Source of the DNA: Pinibacter soli
Lineage (GTDB): Bacteria > Bacteroidota > Bacteroidia > Chitinophagales > Chitinophagaceae
Direction: 5' to 3'
NCBI RefSeq assembly: GCF_029961145.1
Contig: NZ_JASBRG010000005.1
Span: forward strand, 434,001 to 498,000
Length of the DNA stretch: 64,000 bases
The translations under genes were made by a program, and so were the position numbers. Below, piece after piece: positions 23,783-31,270 of this stretch. The notes under the pieces were generated by a model, which did not search any database, was not told the DNA's origin, and was given only the letters and a program-made list of their open reading frames with translations. Numbering within the stretch: position 1 is the first letter of the stretch; each line of letters opens with the position of its first letter.

Positions 23783-24628
23783 ATGGCAAAAGACCCTGCA
23801 ATGCTTTGGTATTGGAATGATTGGATTGGCGGGACAATGACAATGAGTAGGTTTGAAAAAGGTTGTTACATGGATATAATGGGTGCGATGTTTAACTCTG
23901 GTCCTCTTTCATTAGAAAAAATCAAAAGAGTTCTTGGAACGGACTTCGGTCAGTCATGGCCGGCCATTCAAGGAAAATTTAAAAAAACAGACGACGATCT
24001 GTTTTTTAATGAAAGAATGGAGCTGGAAAGAGAGCGGCGCAAAACCTTTATAACCAAACAATCTGAGAACGGGAAAAAGGGAGGGAAACCCAAACGAAAC
24101 CCAACCCTTAACCCAACCCTTAAGCCAAATGAAACCCAACCCTTAAGCCAAGCAATACCAATAGTAGAAAATAGAAATGAAAATACAAATGAAGGTATTC
24201 AAGGGGGTACGGGGGAAACCGAATTTAGGCCGGTTGGGATAGTTCCAGATATGGCAGAACAATTCAAATTGGAAAACCCTGAGATGTATTTCAACCAGGC
24301 AGAGGTGTTCCCTGCGGTCCGTGAAATAGCCGAAAAAATAAAAACGTGGATGAACTTGGAAGGTGCTTTTACGGATCCTTCCAACATTCCGGAAATAAAA
24401 AGCCGGTGGGCAGAACTGATACCACACGTCAAAGCTCATCAGCACTTTAGAAGCTATTCGCTGCCTCAAATCAACAAATACTTTTCAAGCATCACGCAAA
24501 GTTTTATCAATGGAAGGAAACAACAACCTGCAGTTAGCAACCAACAAGCAGGCACTAACGGTAAGTCAGCGGGAGTTATCAAGCTTGCCAACTCACTTGC
24601 GGCAAATCTCGGGCTCGCTGGCCAGTGA
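23783..24628 (+). CDS. DUF1376-type phage replication protein, putative initiator
   Basis: 281 residues. The N-terminus (AMLWYWNDWIGGTMTMSRFE, FNSGPLSLEKIKRVLG, QSENGKKGGKPKRN) is the DUF1376 domain, found on phage replication proteins that bind origins. A Pro/Thr/Asn linker (NPTLNPTLKPNETQPLS) follows; the C-terminal part (EIKSRWAELIPHVKAHQHFR) resembles the C-terminal region of such initiators. The linker DNA consists of iteron-like repeats (24099-24151), reminiscent of the lambda O gene, in which the origin lies within the initiator gene. Its C-terminus overlaps the next gene by 119 bp in another frame. Confidence 0.75.
   Translation: MAKDPAMLWYWNDWIGGTMTMSRFEKGCYMDIMGAMFNSGPLSLEKIKRVLGTDFGQSWPAIQGKFKKTDDDLFFNERMELERERRKTFITKQSENGKKGGKPKRNPTLNPTLKPNETQPLSQAIPIVENRNENTNEGIQGGTGETEFRPVGIVPDMAEQFKLENPEMYFNQAEVFPAVREIAEKIKTWMNLEGAFTDPSNIPEIKSRWAELIPHVKAHQHFRSYSLPQINKYFSSITQSFINGRKQQPAVSNQQAGTNGKSAGVIKLANSLAANLGLAGQ
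24099..24151. repeat. Iteron-like direct repeats inside the replication gene, candidate phage origin
   Basis: Three perfect copies of acccaaccctta at 24099-24110, 24111-24122 and 24134-24145. The last two extend to an 18-base match (acccaacccttaagccaa, 24111-24128 and 24134-24151). A degenerate copy (acccaaacga) lies just upstream. An A/T-rich tract (24152-24200) follows directly. The arrangement of iterons plus AT-rich DNA inside an initiator gene matches lambdoid origins; function is inferred. Confidence 0.65.
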
Positions 24629-25328
24629 CGAAAAAACTATCCTGGCAAAAAAATACGCCTTGCCAAGAATCTCGGCCATGGATAATGAAAAGCTTTTCCT
24701 TTCCGCACAGGCCCTGTTGGTTAAGATCGGCATCATTACCGGCTGGCAGCTTTCCGATGATGACATGTACCTAACCGTTATCACTGATCAGTTCACAAAA
24801 AAGCTTGCAGAGGAATACGGCGACATGAACACAGAAGAAATTGAATTCGCCTTTCGCACATACGGTACCGAGGTGAAAGACTGGGGAAAGCAACTCAACC
24901 TCTCGCTCATTGACGAAGTGATGAACAAGTACAGGACCAAGCGTCGACAGGTAAGCGAATTTGAGGATAGCAAAACGAAACCTTTGGACCTTCCCGCACC
25001 TCCTTTGACAGATCTCGACATGGAAGAATGGGCAACAATGACCAAAGACGCGTTTTTAAAGGGTATAGTTTCAATTGAATTACTTCCGGTGGACGTTTAT
25101 GTCTACCTCGAAGAAAAAGGCGAAATAAAGCTCTCTAAAAGCGAAAAGCAAATAATCAAAAACCGAGTGACCAAGGAGGTGGAGTTTAAAATGAGAACCG
25201 ACTTTCATTTTTACTCCTACCTATCAGGCAAGGACAAGGAAACGCACATTCAGAACATGTGCAGGAAAACAGTATTAGCAAACCATTTCAAGACACAACA
25301 TGAAAACGAAAAAAAGAAAAGAAGCTGA
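24510..25328 (+). CDS. Phage replication-associated protein, hypothetical
   Basis: 272 residues, mostly helical and charged (NTEEIEFAFRTYGTEVKDWG, LSLIDEVMNKYRTKRRQ, SYLSGKDKETHIQNMCRK). I do not recognise a family. The ATG at 24510 gives a long 119-bp overlap with the DUF1376 gene; an alternative start at 24678 (MDNEKLFLSAQ) would remove it. The overlapping N-terminus is Gln/Asn/Ser-rich, so the shorter form is possible. It also overlaps the downstream methylase by 29 bp. Its position suggests a helicase loader or a primosome partner, but this is only context. Confidence 0.65.
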   Translation: MEGNNNLQLATNKQALTVSQRELSSLPTHLRQISGSLASDEKTILAKKYALPRISAMDNEKLFLSAQALLVKIGIITGWQLSDDDMYLTVITDQFTKKLAEEYGDMNTEEIEFAFRTYGTEVKDWGKQLNLSLIDEVMNKYRTKRRQVSEFEDSKTKPLDLPAPPLTDLDMEEWATMTKDAFLKGIVSIELLPVDVYVYLEEKGEIKLSKSEKQIIKNRVTKEVEFKMRTDFHFYSYLSGKDKETHIQNMCRKTVLANHFKTQHENEKKKRS

Positions 25329-26829
25329 TCTCAGCGATATAAAAATTGGCCCGCATAATGTTGACACTGTTTTGACGGCCATCACAAAAGAGCAGGATGA
25401 TCCTTTGTACCTCATCATCGATTTGTTCTGCGGCGCTGGTGGCACAACAACCGGATTTGAATTGGCAAGAGTGATGGGACGGAAAATTGCAAAGGTTATT
25501 GCTTGTGTCAACCATGATCCGTATGCAATCAAAAGCCACTGGGCCAATCATCCCTGGGTTTTGCATTTTTCTGAGGATATCAGAACGCTTGATATGGATC
25601 CGCTGATTAAAATAGTTCAACACTACCGAAAGCTTTACCCAAATGCGAAGCTCATTTTATGGGCAAGCTTGGAATGTACCAACCACAGTAAGGCGAAGGG
25701 CGGTATGTCTCGCGATGCTGATAGCAGGACCTTAGCAGAACATCTTTTCCGATATGTTGACGCCATCAGCCCTGACCATGTGCAAATTGAAAACGTTGTC
25801 GAGTTTAAAGATTGGGGTCCGTTGCAAGAAAAAGTGCATATGGGCAAAAGTGGTTACCAGGAATGTCCTTTGGAATGGAAGAAAGAAGGGAAAGGCAAAA
25901 AGGCGAAGGTTATAAGCATCAATCCTGTGTGGGTGCCAGTACCGGAATTGAAAGGCATTTACTTCAACAGCTGGAGAGAAAGAATGAATGAGCATGGCTA
26001 TAGCGATGATTGGCGCGAACTGAATAGTGCAGATTTCGGAGCTTTCACCAGCAGGAATCGATTGTTTGGTATTTTTGCAAAAGATCAAGATGATATCGTT
26101 TGGCCTAAACCTACACATGCGCGGCTTCCGATTGCCCAGGATCTGTTTGGGGAAGGTCTGCAAAAGTGGAGAGCTGTTAAAGAAGTGCTCGACTTCAATG
26201 ATGAAGGCGAAAGTATTTTCAATCGAAAAAAAGGCCTTTGTGACAAAACCTTGAAGGTTATACATAAGGGGCTAATAAAATCACTTAACGAAGGGGAAGA
26301 AACATTTCTATTTAAGTATTACGGAAATACAGAATCATCAAACTCTGTCAACGAGCCTGCAGGTACATTGACAACGAAGGATCGCTTTGCGAAGGTTCAA
26401 ATATTCAGAAACTATAAAACTGGGTTTACGACGTCGGTAAATGATCCAGTTGGCGTGTTGTTGACTGTTCCAAAAGCTTATTTGCTGTCTTACATCCTGA
26501 ATCCATCGCATGGAGGACACACAACGTCTGTAAACAATCCATGCCCTGTAATTGTCGCCAGGCAGGATAAGGCGCCATTATACCTGATAAGGGCTTTCAT
26601 GGATGAAAACGGAATCGTTGATATTAAGATGCGAATGCTCGGCGTGAAAGAGCTTCTCAAAATTCAAGGTTTCCCGGATAACTACAGATTGCTGGGCAAC
26701 CAAGCGGACCAAAAAAAGTTCATCGGTAACAGTGTTGTGCCTGGTGTGCCAAAAGGATGGCTTGAAGCAATGGGCGCAAGGGTGCTTTGCTCAACCAGCA
26801 ACGATTTGCAATATTCAAAAGCCAGTTAA
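25300..26829 (+). CDS. DNA (cytosine-5-)-methyltransferase
   Basis: 509 residues. Motif I is LIIDLFCGAGGTTTGFEL (SAM binding, residues about 30-47). The catalytic Cys is in ASLECTNHSKAKGG, the phage-type variant of the PC motif. Motif VI is HVQIENVVEF. The C-terminal motifs IX-X are IQGFPDNYRLLGN and FIGNSVVPGVP. An inserted target-recognition region lies at about residues 250-430, with three repeats of a TSVN-x-P segment. Methylates cytosine in a sequence not deducible here, presumably protecting phage DNA from restriction. It is the last gene of the replication block and no cognate endonuclease is adjacent. Confidence 0.93.
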   Translation: MKTKKRKEADLSDIKIGPHNVDTVLTAITKEQDDPLYLIIDLFCGAGGTTTGFELARVMGRKIAKVIACVNHDPYAIKSHWANHPWVLHFSEDIRTLDMDPLIKIVQHYRKLYPNAKLILWASLECTNHSKAKGGMSRDADSRTLAEHLFRYVDAISPDHVQIENVVEFKDWGPLQEKVHMGKSGYQECPLEWKKEGKGKKAKVISINPVWVPVPELKGIYFNSWRERMNEHGYSDDWRELNSADFGAFTSRNRLFGIFAKDQDDIVWPKPTHARLPIAQDLFGEGLQKWRAVKEVLDFNDEGESIFNRKKGLCDKTLKVIHKGLIKSLNEGEETFLFKYYGNTESSNSVNEPAGTLTTKDRFAKVQIFRNYKTGFTTSVNDPVGVLLTVPKAYLLSYILNPSHGGHTTSVNNPCPVIVARQDKAPLYLIRAFMDENGIVDIKMRMLGVKELLKIQGFPDNYRLLGNQADQKKFIGNSVVPGVPKGWLEAMGARVLCSTSNDLQYSKAS

Positions 26830-26880
26830 CCTATCTCCCGATCTCATAACAAATATTCATAATCTCAAATCAAAAAAATA

Positions 26881-27036
26881 ATGGACCACTCAGAAATGAC
26901 AAAACCAGTTGTGTTACCAAAAGACGGAGGTCGGATCCGGAAGATTCTGGAAAAGAAGTCTTCGTACTTAAATTGGGAGAAATTGTCAGCTAATCTCAGT
27001 CGAGAGAATGGAAACGCCAAAAAACTTTATCTTTAA
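26881..27036 (+). CDS. Small phage protein, hypothetical
   Basis: A 51-residue basic ORF (MDHSEMTKPVVLPKDGGRIR) with an amphipathic C-terminus (WEKLSANLSRENGNAKKLYL). It starts 51 bp after the methylase and ends 21 bp before the next small ORF. Composition is protein-like; no family recognised. It might be a small regulator. Confidence 0.5.
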   Translation: MDHSEMTKPVVLPKDGGRIRKILEKKSSYLNWEKLSANLSRENGNAKKLYL

Positions 27037-27057
27037 TGGTAATAATTAGTGGTTAAT

Positions 27058-27258
27058 ATGCATAAAATACCAAGATTTATTCACGTTAAATTAAAGGTTA
27101 AAAAATCAAGAATTGAGGTTCAATATGTTGGCTCCCCGAACAATCTTTCCAGACGTTTTGAATTAAAGGACGGTCAAATAAAGTATAGTATGATTAAAGA
27201 TACTTATGTTCTTGATATTGATCCAGATTCCGATATCACCAATACCACGCCTCAATAA
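27058..27258 (+). CDS. Small beta-rich phage protein, hypothetical
   Basis: 66 residues from ATG 27058 (a GTG at 27049 adds three). The sequence alternates basic and hydrophobic residues (FIHVKLKVKKSRIEVQYVGS, DTYVLDIDPDSD), suggesting a small beta-barrel or SH3-like fold. It is the last gene before the terminator that closes the early region. Confidence 0.55.
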   Translation: MHKIPRFIHVKLKVKKSRIEVQYVGSPNNLSRRFELKDGQIKYSMIKDTYVLDIDPDSDITNTTPQ

Positions 27259-27303
27259 TAGCAGCTATAAAAATTATAAAAATAAATTTGGCTGCTATTT
27301 TTC
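27257..27303 (+). terminator. Terminator closing the early/replication region
   Basis: A perfect 9-bp stem (aatagcagc at 27257-27265, gctgctatt at 27291-27299) with an AT-rich 25-base loop and a T-run to 27303. It overlaps the stop region of the preceding ORF and precedes the late genes. Confidence 0.75.
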
Positions 27304-27363
27304 GTTCGTTATCTTAGCCACGCAATCCCCTCATATTGAGTGCTGTTAAAATCAGCAATCGAT

Positions 27364-28038
27364 ATGATCATTATTTCTGTTAAAGACGCTTTAAAAACTC
27401 TCGATTCAGCAAAGGAGCAGCTTTCTGAAAGGCAGCTTAATTCTGTCATCTCAAGAGCAATAAACGAATCAATTCTTCAAGGGCGTACAGAAGCAAGAGC
27501 TTCTGTAAAATCATTATATAACATACCTCAACGGTATGTTTCTGGCATTAATGTAGATAGAGCGACGCCTGGTTTATTAATCGCAAAGCTTAATGCTAGC
27601 TCTACTCCTATTCCGATGGATGCCTTCGCGCCAAAATTCCAGACTGCAGCAAAATCATTGACGATATCAAAAAGAGGAGAACAAAAACAACGCACTTTCA
27701 AAAGAGCCAAATCAAACTATGCAGTGGGTGTTAGTATCGAGGTTGTAAAAGGCAAGCGTGAAACCGTTCCTTATGCCTTCCTTATACCAGGCGCTAAGCC
27801 ACGCGTATTTGCTCGAGGTGAATACAGAAACGGCACTGCCTATGGATTTGTACAACGCAATAAGCGTGTTAATAAAGATGGTTCTGATAAGCCTGTCAAA
27901 CCGTTATTAAGCATCACCACTCATGCAGCTGTAATCAATAAAGAATCATTAAACAGGATAGAAACGCGGGTTAATAGTGTATTCCCTGTCTCAATTCAAA
28001 GGAATATTGAATTCATGTTGAGCAAGGTAAGCACTTAA
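27364..28038 (+). CDS. gpZ-like minor tail / head-tail protein
   Basis: 224 residues from ATG 27364 (a GTG at 27340 is possible). The layout follows lambda gpZ: an N-terminal helix pair with conserved basic patch (RAINESILQGRTEARASVKS, then YNIPQRYVSG), a middle strand region listing residues (PGLLIAKLNASSTPIPMDAF), and a C-terminal part with PYAFLIPGAKPRVFARG and RIETRVNSVFPVSIQRNIEF. gpZ-like proteins cap or complete the tail end that joins the head. In this phage the gene stands before the terminase genes, which is not the lambda order. Confidence 0.6.
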   Translation: MIIISVKDALKTLDSAKEQLSERQLNSVISRAINESILQGRTEARASVKSLYNIPQRYVSGINVDRATPGLLIAKLNASSTPIPMDAFAPKFQTAAKSLTISKRGEQKQRTFKRAKSNYAVGVSIEVVKGKRETVPYAFLIPGAKPRVFARGEYRNGTAYGFVQRNKRVNKDGSDKPVKPLLSITTHAAVINKESLNRIETRVNSVFPVSIQRNIEFMLSKVST

Positions 28039-28088
28039 AGGAGTGTAAGGGGGAGGGCGGTTTGGGTCCTTAACTCGTTGACAATCAT

Positions 28089-28106
28089 GCGGCTACCCCG
28101 AGCCGC
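28089..28106. other. Hairpin upstream of the terminase operon
   Basis: gcggct (28089-28094) pairs with agccgc (28101-28106) around accccg, in the 132-bp space before terS. No T-run follows on either strand in the right place, so it is not a standard terminator. This space would be a natural location for a cos or pac site, but I cannot identify one. Confidence 0.3.
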
Positions 28107-28170
28107 AAAAAATCGCTAATGAAAGAAATTTTATAAGTCCGCATTTGGTAATCAATCCGCAGGTGTCAGT

Positions 28171-28806
28171 ATGGCAGAAAATAAAGGAAAAGCTATCTCA
28201 ATTAGGGCATATGCTGCGCTTTTAAAGGTTGATGAAAAGACCGTCAGAAAAGCGCGGGATGCCGGTTTGATAAAAGAAGGCTATGACCCTGAAACAAAAA
28301 AAATCTTTCCGGAGATCGCGGACAGGGAGTGGGGTTATAGTCAGGTTATTAAACCAAAAGCTGGCGTGAGCAAAGAGAAAGCTGCAAAGAAGCTTTTTGA
28401 AAAGTTCGACAACAACGATAAAGATGATTTCTCCTTTGATGCTGATGAAGATGAAAACAAATGGATGGATGAAGAAGAAATTCGGACGGGAACGCTGGTC
28501 AGTGAAATTAAGGTAACGAGTAGCTTGACTGCGCAGGAGGCAGTAAGACGGAAGCTGATCGTTGAGCTGGCCCTGGACAAAAAGAAACTGGAAGAGGCGG
28601 AAGGCATTTTAGTGAGGCGCGACGCAGTTGAGAAAGCTTTGTTCCTCCTGGGTAATGAATTAAAAAGAGCGCTGCTTGATATTCCATCAAGATGCATAGC
28701 CGATGTACTGGCATCTAAAAACGAAGTGGAAGGAATGAAAATACTCAATGATGAACTTTCCCATGTGCTTAACATATATGGACAATTAAAACAGAATTCA
28801 TTTTAA
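28171..28806 (+). CDS. terS: Terminase small subunit, Nu1-like
   Basis: 211 residues. The N-terminal winged-helix DNA-binding segment (ISIRAYAALLKVDEKTVRKA RDAG) recognises the packaging site. An acidic linker follows (DDFSFDADEDENKWMDEEE), then a C-terminal helical part (VRRKLIVELALDKKKLEEAE, GILVRRDAVEKALFLLG) typical of lambda Nu1/Terminase_2 family proteins. The stop overlaps the terL start by one base. It acts with the large subunit to cut and package concatemeric DNA. Confidence 0.82.
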   Translation: MAENKGKAISIRAYAALLKVDEKTVRKARDAGLIKEGYDPETKKIFPEIADREWGYSQVIKPKAGVSKEKAAKKLFEKFDNNDKDDFSFDADEDENKWMDEEEIRTGTLVSEIKVTSSLTAQEAVRRKLIVELALDKKKLEEAEGILVRRDAVEKALFLLGNELKRALLDIPSRCIADVLASKNEVEGMKILNDELSHVLNIYGQLKQNSF

Positions 28807-30698
28807 TGTTTGACGGCATAGGCAATATCGATTTTTCTTTAGTAGCTGCTTTTCAAAAAGGCATCACTCCGGATCCTACTATCTCATGTAGGGAATGGGC
28901 CGACACGTATCGCTTTTTGCCGTCAACATCCGCTCGACCTGGGAAATTCAGTAGCGAGTTCACTCCGTATGTTCAGGAAATCATGGAGCGCTTATCCGTG
29001 TACGATACGGCGCAAAAGGTTATCGTAAAGAAGTCCTCGCAAACGGGCCTGACCGAAACTGGTAACAACTGGCTTGGATACGTAATCGACATGGCGCCAG
29101 CTCCTTTTCTGTATGTTATGCCAACGGACATGATGATGAAGGAAACTTCAAAGAAACGTATCGCTACGATGATCGCAAGCACACCAGCGCTGAATGCAAA
29201 GATCAGTGTAGGCCGGTCGCGTGACCAATCAAACACGTTGCTTTATAAAGAATTTCCTAATGGATTCGTGAAGATGGTAGGCGCCAACTCTCCCAACGGC
29301 TTGAGTTCTGATGCGGTCCGATTCGTTTACATGGATGAGACAGACCGTTATCCAGCTTCCGTTGATGGAGAGGGGTCTGCTGAAGGTCTTGCAGAAACGC
29401 GTACAATAACTTTTGGATCTCGGAAGAAGATATTCCTAACAAGCACGCCAACACGAAAAGGCGAAAGCTTCATTGATCAGCGATTTGAGACTACTGGCCA
29501 GCGATACTACCACGTGCCATGCCCATTCTGTGGAGAGTACCAGCGGTTAGTTATTGAGCAGATCCGTTACGAGGCGGGCAACTATAAAACAGCAAAGTAC
29601 GAATGCGAGCACTGTAAAGAGCTGATTGAGGAACGCTTTAAAGCACGGATGCTTAAGCAAGGGAAATGGGTGGCCAAGTATCCGGAGAGAGAAGACGGTT
29701 TAACCTACGGCTATTTCATTAACGCCCTATACTCCCCTTCTTCCTGGTACCCGTGGAGCCAACTTATTAGAGAAAGAGACGAATCAGAAAATGATATCCC
29801 CAAGAAAATTGTATTCACCAACACAAAGCTTGGTGAAGCATACGAAGAAGAGAATGGAGAGAAGCTTGATTGGGAGGGATTGTTTGAAAAGGCAATAGAG
29901 TACGAACCAAACAAGCCGTTTACTACAGTGGCATTCCTTACAGCTGGGGTCGATGTGCAAGCTGATCGATTGGAAATTGAAATAGTAGGTTGGATGAAGG
30001 GAAAAATTAGTCAGAGCGTAGATTATCGGGTGATCATCGGAGATACAAGCCAAAGTGAAGTGTGGGCTGAGCTCGGCAAGATACTTGGCCAGACTTGGAT
30101 AAGAGAGGACAATGCCATCATGCCATTGCGTTTAATGGCTATAGATACGGGTTATAATACGGAAAAAGTATATGATTTTGCCCAAAAACACGGGGTTTCA
30201 AGGGTAATTCCAGTAAAAGGAAAGGATAATCTTTCTGTTTACTACTCCGCGCCACAATCCATTGATATTGCTAAGGCAGGAAAGAAAATAGGCAAGATCA
30301 AAGTGTGGGGCGTAGGGGTATCGTTGCTAAAAAGTGAACTGTATGGCCTATTGAAAAAACGCATCAATGCTGAGACCGGCGAGGTGCCTGAAGGATACTG
30401 TTATTTCCCAAAAAGAGAACCGTCATATTTCAGAGGCTTAACAGCGGAGGAACTTGTTTCCGTGGTTTCTAAAAAAGGCAGTATGAAATATGAGTGGCAT
30501 AAGAAATATAAAAGGAACGAGCCCCTTGACTGCCGCAACTATGCCCGGGCTGCTGCTGCAATGATAGGGTTAGATCGCTGGAGCAATGACAGATGGGATC
30601 GCGAGCGTGATATGTACGAAATCAATGTTCCGGAAGAAATAAAACCCACAATTCAAAAGTCATCAACACCAAAAAAGAAATCGAATTTCTGGAAATAA
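28806..30698 (+). CDS. terL: Terminase large subunit, lambda gpA family
   Basis: 630 residues, packaging motor ATPase and nuclease. The N-terminus CREWADTYRFLPSTSARPGK is diagnostic of the GpA family. Walker A-like VKKSSQTGLTE is at about residues 75-84, Walker B FVYMDETDRYP at about 175-185, coupling motif FLTSTPTRKG, and a zinc finger CPFC...CEHC at about residues 238-275. The C-terminal nuclease region begins near residue 380 (FLTAGVDVQADRLEIEIVGW) with later acidic residues. gpA-type terminases usually cut at cos sites, so cohesive ends are likely (inference). Confidence 0.95.
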   Translation: MFDGIGNIDFSLVAAFQKGITPDPTISCREWADTYRFLPSTSARPGKFSSEFTPYVQEIMERLSVYDTAQKVIVKKSSQTGLTETGNNWLGYVIDMAPAPFLYVMPTDMMMKETSKKRIATMIASTPALNAKISVGRSRDQSNTLLYKEFPNGFVKMVGANSPNGLSSDAVRFVYMDETDRYPASVDGEGSAEGLAETRTITFGSRKKIFLTSTPTRKGESFIDQRFETTGQRYYHVPCPFCGEYQRLVIEQIRYEAGNYKTAKYECEHCKELIEERFKARMLKQGKWVAKYPEREDGLTYGYFINALYSPSSWYPWSQLIRERDESENDIPKKIVFTNTKLGEAYEEENGEKLDWEGLFEKAIEYEPNKPFTTVAFLTAGVDVQADRLEIEIVGWMKGKISQSVDYRVIIGDTSQSEVWAELGKILGQTWIREDNAIMPLRLMAIDTGYNTEKVYDFAQKHGVSRVIPVKGKDNLSVYYSAPQSIDIAKAGKKIGKIKVWGVGVSLLKSELYGLLKKRINAETGEVPEGYCYFPKREPSYFRGLTAEELVSVVSKKGSMKYEWHKKYKRNEPLDCRNYARAAAAMIGLDRWSNDRWDRERDMYEINVPEEIKPTIQKSSTPKKKSNFWK

Positions 30699-30709
30699 AA
30701 AAGACTGAT

Positions 30710-31084
30710 ATGGAAAATACTGAATACAAGCTGCCACTATGTGTTTCGCCTGATGATCAGGAACTAATCGAATGTGTCATCAAAGCCGCCTGCAGGCATT
30801 TTGAGATATCCGAACAGCAACTGATCGGAGAAAACAAGCTGGCCAACATACGCCATCTTTGTTTTTACATCATCTACAATGGTACCCATGGCGTTTACGA
30901 CTACGCTATCGGCCAATTCTTTAAAAAGAAAAGAACAGCCGTTCAATATGGAATCGATTTGATCGAGCATCAGAAAAATATCTATAGGCAAACTTTAGGC
31001 AACCTTAACAGCATCACCGCTATTGCCAATAACTTTGAAAAAAAATATTCATGGCATTTACCAACGATCAATATAACACCTTAG
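30710..31084 (+). CDS. DnaA C-terminal-like DNA-binding protein in the packaging region
   Basis: 124 residues. The centre, AACRHFEISEQQLIGENKLA followed by IRHLCFYIIYNGTHGVYDYA and FFKKKRTAVQYGIDLIEHQ, aligns by eye with domain IV of DnaA (the helix-turn-helix that reads DnaA boxes), including the pattern of a basic turn followed by T-A-V-x-Y. No ATPase part is present. It lies between terL and gpW and overlaps gpW by 34 bp. It may bind phage or host DNA, for example as a late regulator or packaging accessory; role unknown. Confidence 0.6.
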   Translation: MENTEYKLPLCVSPDDQELIECVIKAACRHFEISEQQLIGENKLANIRHLCFYIIYNGTHGVYDYAIGQFFKKKRTAVQYGIDLIEHQKNIYRQTLGNLNSITAIANNFEKKYSWHLPTINITP

Positions 31085-31263
31085 TGGAAGCGATCGCTCA
31101 AGGTGCGCTAACTGTGAAATATGCAGATAAGGAGGTAACATACCGCAGTCTGGAGGATATGATTCGAATCAAGAACCTAATGGAGGCAGATTTGGGAATG
31201 TCTTCCGGCGGCATCAAAACGACATACGCTTCTTTTTCTAAAGGCCTTAACAGCAAATGCTAA
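31051..31263 (+). CDS. Head-tail joining protein, gpW family
   Basis: 70 residues, equal in size to lambda gpW. The sequence AFTNDQYNTLVEAIAQGALT, VKYADKEVTYRSLEDMIRIK matches the gpW fold (two helices and a hairpin, with the YRSLxDM motif). It sits under the portal in the connector and is needed for tail attachment. It lies directly before the portal gene as in lambda. Confidence 0.88.
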   Translation: MAFTNDQYNTLVEAIAQGALTVKYADKEVTYRSLEDMIRIKNLMEADLGMSSGGIKTTYASFSKGLNSKC

Positions 31264-31270
31264 ACATTTC

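Noticed and set aside
26881-27258. Restriction endonuclease partner for the C5 methylase.
   Set aside because: The two following ORFs are 51 and 66 residues, too small and without nuclease motifs.
28089-28106. Hairpin before terS as a transcription terminator.
   Set aside because: Followed by A's rather than T's in the direction of the operon, and the T-run on the other strand precedes the stem.
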